Notes under the pieces: generated by a model
The model's input: only the letters and a program-made list of their open reading frames with translations
What the model was told of the DNA's origin: nothing
The model's database searches: none
Source: an uncultured Eubacteriales bacterium
GTDB taxonomy: Bacteria > Bacillota > Clostridia > Oscillospirales > Acutalibacteraceae
DNA length: 27,631 nt
Assembly (NCBI GenBank): GCA_934525065.1
Contig: CAKSYX010000028.1
Span: forward strand, 1-27,631
Reading direction: 5' to 3'
Part shown: piece after piece, positions 21,701 to 27,631 of the stretch
Numbering within the stretch: the stretch's first letter is position 1
Layout of the letters: each line of letters starts with the position of its first letter
Made by a program: the position numbers and the translations under genes

Positions 21701-21964
21701 TTGGGTGAATTCGATCTTCTCCCAACCGGTTCGCTTCTGAACGGTGAAGGAGGGGCGGTTTTCAAAGCCGCGCGGACCCTTTTGCTCAATTCTGACAAGA
21801 GTGTCGCTCAGCAGCTCAACGCGCATTTCTCCGACAGTTACATATGACGGCATATCAATCATGCTCTCATATGTTGAAGGGTCATAAGGCGTTGCCCATT
21901 TGAGGCCGAAAACGGCCGCGATCAGCGAAAATGCCGACCAGATGAGCGTGAACATTCTTTTCAT
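18776..21964 (-). CDS. GH31 alpha-glycosidase with inserted PA14 domain
   Basis: A 1062-aa glycoside hydrolase. The N terminus (MKRMFTLIWSAFSLIAAVFG) is a hydrophobic anchor or signal. The N-terminal beta domain (40-200) leads into a (beta/alpha)8 barrel (about 205-545) with nucleophile D329 (DYWWYD) and acid/base D406 (LQWTGDIG), both in the GH31 sequence pattern; LVIDTDW (248-254) and DLGGH (436-440) are further barrel blocks. A PA14 domain (about 563-682; GLKAEYF, YSDDGIRIRIDG, WNTYNKTF, VEYFDGNEHAHVYV) is inserted before the proximal C-terminal beta domain (LPDGRWIDVWTG, 692-703). The rest has further beta domains. PA14 usually binds sugars, so a branched or host glycan target is likely, but specificity within GH31 cannot be read. 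RBS AAAGGAGAG. Confidence 0.92.
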   Translation of the reverse strand: MKRMFTLIWSAFSLIAAVFGLKWATPYDPSTYESMIDMPSYVTVGEMRVELLSDTLVRIEQKGPRGFENRPSFTVQKRTGWEKIEFTQKTESGKVYIQTKEYTVCLPENASSPEGAFVTDKNGNVLWQFETETDASMYLPSPSDELSCWYFSDNPRVIPSEDKYTVSKLWHNLNGWDLTNKASDIFVFMPQGSYEQFTSDFVDLTGRSELITLNLLGYWDSRYYRYTAESAMKQIEDYESRGYPLDVLVIDTDWRTSVGGTGYTVNTKLFPNMKKFLSQVHDKGISVVFNDHPEPTAGTKNLLDKTEVIYRNTNLKRILNKGLDYWWYDRNWWTSLKPVDEDLSIYTSGMYAYQSITEDFYNSKTKKGEDARRALLMANVDGINNGTLSNPSELAAHRYTLQWTGDIGTSSESLEQEIFNMIYGGSEMGLPYLSSDLGGHTSEVTRDMYIRWIQYGALSPICRVHCTKPYSRMPWLYGKTAEQVTHEYVNLRYRLLPLYYSLAHENYETGLPLIRRLDVKYPQYAEADRNDEYLLSDSILVAPLSQGIPKTDDYTFTSDGKEGLKAEYFSNDKLEGEPEIVKYDKKIDFDWGLGAPSGLSVSDYFSVRWSGRLTVGEKPIFFTAYSDDGIRIRIDGKTVVDGWNTYNKTFKTDFLEAGSTHDIVVEYFDGNEHAHVYVTAYSEGRVTRDVFLPDGRWIDVWTGESYVGPTTVTVSHSLETSPIFVRSGSVLTLADNMKNTNEKDWSHLTLEVFPSEDNDGSATLYEDDVTTVAYKNGEYRTTDITLSGDRVQTLKIAPAKGSFDGPRAFESRSYTVRVHQRDDWGTLKSVKLGGKEVAFKTLEQDKSAGVLSIIGAARDADVYEIEFTAKTDEESVLVFEFSSSAPDGRNESYDDSRAELSLFVNRLQKEDASFTIGEGARDFILYGLNWEFETAKKNGSLVSDITCRGKEDLFDDNYTISWKDNDGKERSTTCGVVSYHDLKTTLNSDSAGRFKLYLGGYKSVGKLTVRDRSGNVKTAIFGDMETNYYREVIIDADGESELEVTYSLLCGTNITAAACVAE

Positions 21965-21997
21965 TTTCTTCTCTCCTTTGAAAATTATTACAAAATC

Positions 21998-22026
21998 AGT
22001 TTACACTTTGAGCAAAAAAATGTCAA
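21998..22026 (-). promoter_or_regulatory. GH31 promoter
   Basis: On minus: TTGACA (22026-22021), 17-bp spacer, TAAACT (22003-21998). It diverges from the XRE-regulator promoter 61 bp away, so one regulator could act on both. Confidence 0.66.
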
Positions 22027-22086
22027 CCATGAACATAAATTATATAATCGTCTCGCATCGGGTTGCATAATAATTACCCGCCGATA

Positions 22087-22115
22087 TTGAAAAAATCTTC
22101 GGTTTGATATATAAT
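22087..22115 (+). promoter_or_regulatory. Promoter of the XRE membrane regulator
   Basis: TTGAAA (22087-22092), 17-bp spacer, TATAAT (22110-22115), 32 bp before the ATG. Confidence 0.72.
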
Positions 22116-22147
22116 TCAGTAAATATATTTTTCCGGAGAGCAACGCC

Positions 22148-22795
22148 ATGGTGAACGAAGAACAGGTGAAAACCCAATTTGCAAAAAATCTCACTGAGCT
22201 GAGAAAAAGCCGCAGTCTGACCCAGCTTCAGCTGGCGCAGGAACTGAATTACAGCGACAAGGCCGTTTCAAAATGGGAGCGCGGCGAGAGTATTCCGGAC
22301 GCCGTCACGCTTTTGAACATCTCAAAGTTTTTTGACGTTTCCCTCAACGCCCTTCTTGACGGCAGCTGCCACTTCAAAACGGCCGAAGAAGCAAAAGCCG
22401 GGCCGCAAGCGGAAATTTCCAAAAACAAACAGGCAAAGCACGTTTTTATTCCGCTGATTTCCGCCTTCGGAACTTACTTTGCGGCGTCGATTGTCTTTTT
22501 TGTTTTCAAAAACATTCCCTCTGTTCAGGAATACGCCGTTTTTGCTTTTCAATATGCAACAGTTGCGGCGTTCATTGTTCTGACCGTTTTTTCTTCCCTT
22601 TGGTGGCAGAGAATCTGGCAATGCATCTGCGTTTCGGGAATCATCTGGTCTGTCGGCTTTTGCATGGTATATCCTCAGTTCATGGAAAACTTCAAGTTCT
22701 TCCTTGTTCCTTGCGCGATTTTGCAATGCATCTGCATTTTGGTTTATATTTTCGCCTATTTTCTCAGCAAAGAAAAACACAATGACCGAAAATAA
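22148..22795 (+). CDS. Membrane-bound XRE-family transcriptional regulator
   Basis: A 215-aa protein with a Cro/CI-type helix-turn-helix (residues 10-66; FAKNLTELRKSRSLTQLQLA, then YSDKAVSKWERGESIPD) and, after a Lys-rich linker (70-95), about four transmembrane helices (98-120, 126-146, 152-170, 180-203). Regulators of this kind tether the DNA-binding domain to the membrane and are common in Clostridia beside transporters or envelope genes. The start is fixed by GGAGAG 8 bases upstream. It is monocistronic and divergent from the GH31 gene, a possible target. The membrane part has several Cys and Trp residues but no recognised sensor motif. Confidence 0.88.
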   Translation: MVNEEQVKTQFAKNLTELRKSRSLTQLQLAQELNYSDKAVSKWERGESIPDAVTLLNISKFFDVSLNALLDGSCHFKTAEEAKAGPQAEISKNKQAKHVFIPLISAFGTYFAASIVFFVFKNIPSVQEYAVFAFQYATVAAFIVLTVFSSLWWQRIWQCICVSGIIWSVGFCMVYPQFMENFKFFLVPCAILQCICILVYIFAYFLSKEKHNDRK

Positions 22796-22799
22796 AATT

Positions 22800-22840
22800 C
22801 CCGGCGCCTCCTTTCGGAAACGCTGGGTTCGTTTTTTATT
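22800..22840 (+). terminator. Terminator of the XRE-regulator gene
   Basis: CCCGGCG (22800-22806) pairs with CGCTGGG (22821-22827) with one G-U, followed by TTCGTTTTTTATT. Confidence 0.72.
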
Positions 22841-22847
22841 GACACAC

Positions 22848-23125
22848 TAAGCTGAGGAGAGTCGAACCCAATGCGGTTTTTAAAGGCAAATTTCCGCCGA
22901 TACTGCGTTAAAAAGCTTCGCAATGCGTCAGCATTACTCGCCTTTTTGCCTTGTCTCGACAAAAATTTGCTCTTAAAAAACTGCTTCGCACCTGAAGGTC
23001 TTGTTTTTTCGTGCAGTGTGGTGCTTCTTTGGCGAAGCCATACTGACGTAAGCGTACCAAAAAGCGCCGCAATGTGCGGAAAAACAAATTCTTCAGGCGC
23101 ATCGGGTTCGATTCCCCTCAGCTTA
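22848..23125. mobile_element. 278-bp non-coding element with ~28-bp terminal inverted repeats (MITE-like)
   Basis: The left end (TAAGCTGAGGAGAGTCGAAC, then CCAATGCG) and the reverse complement of the right end (TAAGCTGAGGGGAATCGAAC, then CCGATGCG) agree at about 25 of 28 positions. The interior has no ORF; it has GC-skewed words such as GGCGAAGCCATACTGACG and partly complementary stretches (AGCTTCGCAATGCGTCAGC versus GCGAAGCCATACTGACG). A solo end lies at 9558-9595, so the family is dispersed. The right repeat supplies the stop codon of the hemolysin-III gene (TTA, 23123-23125). No transposase is encoded; mobilisation in trans is inferred. An imperfect T-arm-like word (GGGTTCGATTCCCC) near the right end suggests tRNA ancestry but no tRNA can be folded. 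Confidence 0.7.
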
Positions 23126-23782
23126 AAACAAAAAGAAATAGAGTCCGATGAAGTGTATCAGCGAGCCGACTAAAACAAACAAATGAAAGATTCCGTGGAA
23201 ATATCTTTTTGTTCTCCCGAGGGCAAGGAAAGTCGTTCCGACCGTATAAACAATGCCGCCGGCAACAATGGCAATGATGAGCTGAATAGAATTTTCACAG
23301 TATTTATAAAGCGGATAGATCAGCGCAAGGCACATCCAGCCGAGAACCATATACAAAACGGTCTGAACTGCCTTAAAACGCTCCTGGTCAATATATGTAA
23401 GCACAGTTCCGGCAACGCCGATAGCAAGACTGAGCGCAATCATAACAACCGCGAACGGCCTGTTATAAGGAAGCACGCCGATAATCATGATCGGTATGCT
23501 CGTTCCGGCAATCAGAATGTATATTACCGCGTGGTCAACAACACGCATTATCTTTTTGATGTATGACGGTCTGACGGCGTGATAGACGGTTGAAGCGAGA
23601 TAAAGCACAATCATCGAAACGCCGAAAATCGCCGCCCCGATATGCGCCCCGGGCGTTGCCGCCTTGAGAAAAAGAACCGCAAAACTGAGCACGCCGAACA
23701 AAACGCCGATTCCGTGGGAAACAGAATTGAAAATTTCCTCCCCTTTGGTGTAGTCAGGGAGCCTGACACTTTCAAAATGCAT
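23123..23782 (-). CDS. Hemolysin III / PAQR-family membrane protein (YqfA-like)
   Basis: A 219-aa seven-helix membrane protein. Family blocks: GEEIFNSVSHGIG (14-26, conserved Ser/His), STVYHA (64-69), DHAVIYILIAGTSIP (83-97) and the C-terminal HGIFHLFVLVGSLIH with its pair of His residues, which together form the zinc site of PAQR proteins. The function of bacterial members is unsettled; membrane homeostasis or a hydrolase-like action on lipids is discussed for the family. The stop codon lies in the terminal repeat of the adjacent 278-bp element, so the last few codons (FFLF) may be altered by the insertion. RBS AAGGAGTG. Upstream hairpins are listed separately. Confidence 0.9.
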   Translation of the reverse strand: MHFESVRLPDYTKGEEIFNSVSHGIGVLFGVLSFAVLFLKAATPGAHIGAAIFGVSMIVLYLASTVYHAVRPSYIKKIMRVVDHAVIYILIAGTSIPIMIIGVLPYNRPFAVVMIALSLAIGVAGTVLTYIDQERFKAVQTVLYMVLGWMCLALIYPLYKYCENSIQLIIAIVAGGIVYTVGTTFLALGRTKRYFHGIFHLFVLVGSLIHFIGLYFFLF

Positions 23783-23970
23783 TGCAATACACTCCTTGCG
23801 TTACGGCGCAAAGCACTGCGCCTTTTTCCTAAAGTGTATTACAAAGCTTTCCCATTGTCACCCTACCGCTGCCGTTTGCGGTCTACCGAAGAGCTTCTCT
23901 GCGGTAGAATTGAAGATTCTGCTCTCTCCCTGAAGTAGAATAGGCAACAAATCGTTCAAAATTGTCGCGT
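23783..23970. other. Hairpin-rich stretch upstream of the hemolysin-III gene
   Basis: CTACCG-A-AGAG (23883-23893) faces CTCT-G-CGGTAG (23897-23907), a near-perfect 11-bp hairpin. AGAAT/ATTCT follows at 23906-23920, and GGCGCA/TTGCGCC lies just before the ribosome site on minus. No ORF and no convincing promoter hexamers are seen. It could be a structured leader of the minus-strand gene or an unrelated repeat. Confidence 0.35.
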
Positions 23971-23972
23971 AT

Positions 23973-24015
23973 CAAAAGCAAAAGCGCACCTAGAGACGAA
24001 AGTCCTTCGGTGCGC
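23973..24015 (-). terminator. Terminator of the 24021-24818 MBL gene
   Basis: GCGCACC (23984-23990) pairs with GGTGCGC (24009-24015); on minus TTTTGCTTTTG follows. Confidence 0.75.
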
Positions 24016-24020
24016 AGAAT

Positions 24021-24818
24021 TTATGCGTCAAGTGTAGTTCCGCAGGCAAAGTAACCGATGTTTTTATGTCTGCGGCTGAGATAATCATATGCCTTTTTTC
24101 CGGTGCAATGACAGGTCAGAAAACTGACATCGGCGTATTCTTCAAGAGCGGATGAAAGCTCCCGGAGCTGTTTTTCCGAAACGGTCTTTCTGCTGACGGG
24201 GTTATAAACATGGAAACCGCCGATGCAAAAATCCGGGCGGATGTTTCCCAAACTTTCAAGAATTGCAATCACCCCGGAGTGTGAACAGCCGGTGAAAAGC
24301 ACGGTTTTGTTTTCGCTTATGAGCAGGTTTTGCTCATGCCTGAAATCGTCCGGCTCATTTCCGGAAAGCAGGGCACGGTTCGCCTCGGATTTGATTCTGT
24401 CCTCTGCTTTTGAAACGAAAAGCAAAAGCTCATCGTCAATTCTGAAATCGCCGTCAAGCAGAATAATATTTTCGTTTCCCATTGTGTCTTTGTCAAGGCC
24501 GATATAAACCTTCAGAAAAAGCACCTTTGAATAATGCGGTTCATAAGCGGATTTTTGAATATATACCTTTGCGGTCTTGTTGATTTTCAAAAAACGCTTC
24601 AACGCTCCGCCGTGGTCAACGTGGCCGTGAGAAATAACAACAGTGTCAACGGCCGAAAGGTCAACGTTCTTTCTTTCGGCGTTTTCAAAAAGCGTGTTAT
24701 CGGGGCCGAGGTCAAAAAGAATTTTGTGCTTTTCGGTTTCAATATAAAACGAAAGTCCGTGAACGGCCTTTGCGTTTCCGTCAGATGTATTTTCAACAAG
24801 GGCAGTAATTTTCATCAT
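24021..24818 (-). CDS. MBL-fold hydrolase of the DHPPP-synthase-like group
   Basis: A 265-aa metallo-beta-lactamase-fold protein. Motif VISHGHVDHGG supplies H64, H66, D68 and H69; FTGCSHSGV holds the next His and is a hallmark of the COG1237 group, named for dihydropterin-ribofuranosyl-aminobenzene-phosphate synthase of methanogens; the final TCHCTG segment supplies another. The bacterial members have no settled substrate, and methanopterin synthesis is unlikely here. Two adjacent ATGs (24818, 24815) follow AAAGGAAG; either may be used. It is 58 bp after the GNAT gene on the same strand, with an inverted repeat (TCGGCACA/TGTGCCGA, 24835-24863) between, so they may be co-transcribed. Confidence 0.85.
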   Translation of the reverse strand: MMKITALVENTSDGNAKAVHGLSFYIETEKHKILFDLGPDNTLFENAERKNVDLSAVDTVVISHGHVDHGGALKRFLKINKTAKVYIQKSAYEPHYSKVLFLKVYIGLDKDTMGNENIILLDGDFRIDDELLLFVSKAEDRIKSEANRALLSGNEPDDFRHEQNLLISENKTVLFTGCSHSGVIAILESLGNIRPDFCIGGFHVYNPVSRKTVSEKQLRELSSALEEYADVSFLTCHCTGKKAYDYLSRRHKNIGYFACGTTLDA

Positions 24819-24876
24819 TTTCTTCCTTTCGCGTTCGGCACATTTTCAACAATGCTGTGCCGAGTTGTTAAAAACT

Positions 24877-25404
24877 TCACGCAAGATATTTTTCAAGGCA
24901 AACAAGCTTTACGCCCGGAATACCGTTGAACACGCAGGAAACCACGCCGATCTCTTCATAGCCGAGCTTTTTATACATGGCCCGCGCCGCAGCGTTTATC
25001 ATGTTGGTGTCCATGCGAAGCTCAAAGCAGCCGTTTTCCTTTGCATAGCTTTCATAAAAAGCCACAAAAGCCTTGCCGTATCCCCTGCCCTTTTCAAGCG
25101 GGTCAACAGCAAGGGTGTGGAGCACCATAATTTCGCTGTCCGCCGCGCCGTGCTTCCACTCGGCGTCTTTATATTCCGGAACCTGAAGGCGGTTGATTAT
25201 TGCGGTTGCGGCGATTTTTCCACCGTCCTCAAGAACAAACAAATCTCCCCTTTTGAGCGCGGATTTTGCGGTTTCTCCGGCCGGATATACGTTCCTGACC
25301 CAGCCTGTCACAGCCTTGCCCAGTTCCTCTTCGTCATGGATATGCTCATATATTTCTTCAATTCTGTCAAGGTCTTTTTCGTTTGCTGCTCTGATATTTG
25401 TCAT
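24877..25404 (-). CDS. GNAT-family N-acetyltransferase
   Basis: A 175-aa acetyl-CoA-dependent acetyltransferase. The cofactor-binding motif appears as LAVDPLEKGRGYGKAFVAFY (about 99-118; Q/R-x-x-G-x-G/A as KGRGYG). The fold is standard: N-terminal IRAANEKDLDRIEEIYEHI, catalytic strand HTLAVD, and a C-terminal NAAARAMYKKLGYEE segment typical of the family. Target amine unknown. Start at 25404 (MTNIR) after GGAGTG; a GTG at 25413 is part of that signal. No operon partner except possibly the downstream MBL gene. Confidence 0.9.
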   Translation of the reverse strand: MTNIRAANEKDLDRIEEIYEHIHDEEELGKAVTGWVRNVYPAGETAKSALKRGDLFVLEDGGKIAATAIINRLQVPEYKDAEWKHGAADSEIMVLHTLAVDPLEKGRGYGKAFVAFYESYAKENGCFELRMDTNMINAAARAMYKKLGYEEIGVVSCVFNGIPGVKLVCLEKYLA

Positions 25405-25473
25405 AAAAATCACTCCATTGCTCAGGCTGAATATGTTTCATGATATCATACAAAGAAAAGCTAAGCAAGGGAT

Positions 25474-25512
25474 AATAAAAATCCACCGCAATTCAATCAG
25501 AATTACGGTGGA
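25474..25512 (-). terminator. Hairpin with U-run on minus, at the edge of the acquired segment
   Basis: TCCACCG-c-AATTC (25482-25494) pairs with GAATT-a-CGGTGGA (25500-25512); on minus TTTTTATTAT follows. No intact minus gene lies directly upstream except the HxlR gene 220 bp away. Confidence 0.6.
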
Positions 25513-25552
25513 CTTATGGCAAAGAACCGTAATTTTGATAGAAAACCTTAAA

Positions 25553-25625
25553 GGGGGTGCAACTTCTGTTCAGAGGGGGGTGCAGTTCTCAATTTAGGGG
25601 GGTGCATTTTTAATTTAATGGGGCA
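25553..25625. repeat. Four 22-bp-spaced direct repeats, IS-end-like (IS21-type) remnant
   Basis: GGGGGTGCA (25553), GGGGGGTGCA (25575), GGGGGGTGCA (25597) and GGGGCA (25620) recur with 22, 22 and 23 bp steps, separated by A/T-rich spacers (GTTCTCAATTTA, TTTTTAATTTAAT). Multiple short direct repeats at this spacing are typical of the ends of IS21-family elements; the identification is from memory of such ends. No istA/istB is present, so this is a remnant. The rest of 25405-25729 has no gene. Confidence 0.55.
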
Positions 25626-25729
25626 GTTACATCTTGAAGCGGAATTTTCCATCCGAGTCACTGTGTCGAAAAAGAAGTGTCTATTTAACATTTCAAGCTC
25701 AATGCGCCGATTCGGTTCTCACGGAGCAG

Positions 25730-26083
25730 TTATATCAAATATTTCTTTTCCCATTCACTGATTGCGTAGAAAATCGGAATCATATCCCTGCCTTTTTCCG
25801 TCACGGCATACTCAACACGGGGCGGAATCTCATTGAACTGCTTGCGCTCCACCATACCAAGCTCTTCCAAAGAGCGCAGAGAGGAGGTCAGCATTACATT
25901 AGAGATCTCCGGAATCATCTTTTTTAATTCGCCAAATCGTTGAGGGCTTTTTTGTGCCAATTCCAACACAATTCTGCCATCCCATTTGGATTGTACGATT
26001 TCCCAGCCTATGAAGGGTAAATTCTGCGATTTTACATATTCCGTCCATGTAGTGATTTCTTTTAACATATCATCCCGTGTCAT
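25730..26083 (-). CDS. HxlR-family transcriptional regulator
   Basis: A 117-aa winged-helix regulator. HxlR blocks: SKWDGRIVLELAQ (33-45), RFGELKKMIPEISNVMLTSS (49-68, recognition helix), LRSLEELGMVERKQFNEIPP (69-88) and VEYAVTEKG (90-98). The N-terminal Cys-based sensor common in HypR-type members is missing (no cysteine in the product), so it is probably ligand-, not redox-controlled. Start set at 26083 (MTRDD) after AAAGGG, with weak confidence; an ATG at 26113 has no ribosome site. It diverges from a MATE efflux gene, a common pairing in which the regulator controls the pump. Confidence 0.88.
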   Translation of the reverse strand: MTRDDMLKEITTWTEYVKSQNLPFIGWEIVQSKWDGRIVLELAQKSPQRFGELKKMIPEISNVMLTSSLRSLEELGMVERKQFNEIPPRVEYAVTEKGRDMIPIFYAISEWEKKYLI

Positions 26084-26120
26084 ATTTATTACGCCCTTTG
26101 TAAATCTCATCATACTTAGT

Positions 26121-26188
26121 AAGTTTAAACTTCGTACTTGATAAGAAATTCTTACTATAGTATACTATAAAGGTCACGGACTTGTCAA
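26121..26188. promoter_or_regulatory. Divergent promoters of hxlR and MATE with shared palindrome
   Basis: Plus: TTGATA (26138-26143), 17 bp, TATACT (26161-26166). Minus: TTGACA (26188-26183), 18 bp, TATACT (26164-26159). The -10 boxes overlap within the perfect 14-bp palindrome TATAGTATACTATA (26156-26169), a likely HxlR operator. A second palindrome AAGTTTAAACTT (26121-26132) lies on the hxlR side. Confidence 0.65.
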
Positions 26189-26235
26189 CAACTACGCGCT
26201 GCTATCCTTATGCGGCACATGATTTAGGGGAGATT

Positions 26236-26739
26236 ATGACAGAAACATCCACACAAAACCCGCTGGGTACAGATAAAATCGGGCGGTTGATGCTCCGCTT
26301 TGCTATTCCCAGCATCATTTCCATTGTTGTTAATTCGCTCTACAACATGGTCGATCAGGTCTTTATCGGTCAAGGAGTAGGATATCTCGGCAACGCGGCG
26401 ACAAATATTATTCTGCCGCTGGTAACCGTGATGATCTCTACCGGAATGTTGATCGGCGACGGTGCCGCCGCCTTTATGAGTCTTTCGCTGGGCAGAGGAA
26501 AAGCGGATGATGCGTCACGCGGTATCGGAACAGCAATTACGCTGACTATTGCTGCCGGAGTTTTGCTTGGGATTCTGTTTCAGATTTTTTTGGAGCCGCT
26601 GTGCCGTTTCTTCGGCGGAACACCGGAAAACCTGAACTATGCTCTGGAGTACGGACGGATTATTGTGCTTGGCTTTCCCGTTGCCATCATCAATACATCC
26701 TTTACCGGTATGATTCGTTCCGACGGCAGTGCGCGTGAG
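26236..26739 (+). pseudogene. MATE multidrug efflux pump, N-terminal third, fused to HsdR
   Basis: ATG at 26236 (weak GGGGAGA signal) opens TETSTQNPLGTDKIGRLMLR and continues FAIPSIISIVVNSLYNMVDQ, then VFIGQGVGYLGNAATNI, the first-domain signature of MATE antiporters; about five hydrophobic helices follow to FTGMIRSDGS (residues 157-165). At that point a MATE protein would go on through residues ~440, but the frame instead enters HsdR sequence with no stop. The pump is therefore truncated to roughly its first 165 residues and cannot transport. The junction lies near 26728-26746. A genomic rearrangement or an assembly join can both explain it. Confidence 0.75.
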
Positions 26740-27631
26740 AGTAATCTCGCACAGAAGGCCGCCATCATTGTGGAAACCTTCCGCGATGTTACCAAGCACA
26801 AAATTGGCGGTCTTGGAAAGATGATGGTTGTTACAGCATCTCGTCTTGCGGCTGTTCGCTACTACCATGAAATCAAGCGTTATCTGGAACAGAACGATTA
26901 TGACGATATCGAGATTATGATTGCGTTCAGTGGAAGCCTGAAAGACCCGGATGACGCCAACAGCCCGGAATACACCGAAAGCTCCATGAACGTGGACAGC
27001 AACGGAAACCGCGTCAAAGAGAGCCAGACAAAGAGCGTATTCCACGATGAAGGCGATATCCTTATCGTTGCCGAGAAGTATCAGACGGGCTTTGATGAGC
27101 CTCTCCTGCACACCATGATTGTGGATAAGGAACTGCGCGATGTAAAATCCGTTCAGACATTGAGCCGTCTGAACAGAACTTATCCCGGCAAGGTGGATAC
27201 CTATGTCCTTGACTTCGTGAATGATGTTGACCGCATCCGCGAGGCGTTTCAGCAGTTCTATCAGGAAACGAGCCTTGACGAAGAAATCAACTTTGACCTT
27301 ATTTACACCACGCAGAAAATCCTGCGCGACTTTAAAGTTTATACGGATGCTGATATTGAAGCGGTATCACAGATTTACTTCGATCCCGATGTCCGTAAGG
27401 CGAATGCGACACAGGGCAAAATCTCCAATATCCTCAAACCTGTCGCGGACAAGTACAATCAGCTTAATCAGGAACAGCGGTATCAGTTCCGCAGAGAAGT
27501 CCGTGCATTCGTGAAATGGTATAACTACATTTCGCAGATTACAAGGATGTTCGATAAGGAACTTCATAAGGAATACATTCTCTGCTCTTACCTTGCCAAG
27601 CTGCTCCCGTCCGACAAGACGCAGCCGTTTG
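26740..27631 (+). pseudogene. Type I restriction enzyme R subunit (HsdR), C-terminal part, joined in frame, runs off right edge
   Basis: In the same frame as the MATE start, the sequence from about LAQKAAIIVETFRD reads as the second helicase domain and C terminus of HsdR: KIGGLGKMMVVTASRLAAVR, the EKYQTGFDEPLLHTMIVDK segment and VQTLSRLNRT (helicase motif VI with its arginines). Then a mostly helical region (FVNDVDRIREAFQQFYQ, FVKWYNYISQITRMF) proceeds to the window edge without a stop. The endonuclease domain and helicase motifs I-III that should precede are absent. No hsdM or hsdS is visible. HsdR identity is strong; function of this fragment is not expected unless expressed as part of the fusion. 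Confidence 0.75.

Noticed and set aside
23090..23125. Possible tRNA 3' half (GGGTTCGATTCCCC)
   Set aside because: Only a 3-bp T-stem forms, and no acceptor, D or anticodon arm can be folded upstream; the word belongs to the terminal repeat of the 278-bp element.
25553..25625. Possible CRISPR array (four regularly spaced repeats)
   Set aside because: Repeats are only 6-10 bp, the spacers are A/T-rich and similar to each other, and there are no cas genes; IS ends explain it better.

Overview
The window reads as chromosomal DNA of a low- to mid-G+C Gram-positive, probably a gut Clostridium-class member of the Ruminococcaceae/Oscillospiraceae type. The basis is the ctsR-mcsA-mcsB-clpC operon with canonical CtsR heptads, a Firmicute LexA with its own SOS-like box, a SpoIIQ-like LytM protein, and sigma-A promoters (TTGAC[A/T]-N17-TATAAT) that recur with almost textbook spacing. 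The species cannot be named from the sequence.

Layout. 1-206: remnant of a tyrosine-recombinase (integrase) gene, broken by an internal deletion. 443-1160: a 62-aa membrane-peptide unit on minus and a small plus-strand unit (promoter, Shine-Dalgarno-sequestering leader, 33-aa hydrophobic ORF, terminator). 1166-5914: protein quality-control operon ctsR-mcsA-mcsB-clpC with its operators. 6338-8856: Cys-rich 51-aa membrane protein, 35-aa amphipathic peptide, lexA, SpoIIQ-like peptidase, 33-aa amphipathic peptide. 9003-10503: GtrA-like membrane protein and a metallo-beta-lactamase (MBL) fold hydrolase. 10560-12650: PadR regulator plus a permease-prefix membrane protein, with the PadR dyad lying on the promoter. 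12652-14943: two small genes sharing an amphipathic helix module, then a secreted alpha/beta hydrolase with a cysteine lipase box and a similar C-terminal tail. 15030-22026: condensation-domain acyltransferase plus carrier protein, secreted ceramidase-family enzyme, and GH31 glycosidase with an inserted PA14 domain. 22087-25404: XRE membrane regulator, a 278-bp inverted-repeat element, hemolysin-III protein, an MBL protein, a GNAT acetyltransferase. 25474-27631: IS-end-like direct repeats, an HxlR regulator divergent from a MATE pump whose reading frame runs without a stop into the C-terminal part of a type I restriction HsdR subunit.

How the genes work together. CtsR represses its own operon; McsA/McsB mark proteins with phosphoarginine for ClpC (with ClpP elsewhere). 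LexA governs the SOS response. The central part (13.2-22 kb) is an envelope/secretome district: three exported enzymes (a hydrolase, a ceramidase-like amidase, a glycosidase) beside a two-gene carrier-protein/condensation unit, suggesting extracellular lipid or glycan chemistry.

The most striking theme is the number of very small, monocistronic genes, each with its own near-consensus promoter and most with a hairpin terminator (491-679, 6630-6737, 8755-8856, 12741-12971, 13214-13303, possibly 922-1023). Most encode a cationic or mixed-charge amphipathic or hydrophobic helix. Two neighbours (12741-12971, with signal peptide; 13214-13303, without) share a clear C-terminal module, echoed at the C terminus of the adjacent secreted hydrolase. 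They were found by direct reading and have no recognised family; they are the best candidate here for an undescribed system. Both ends of the window look like acquired or rearranged DNA.
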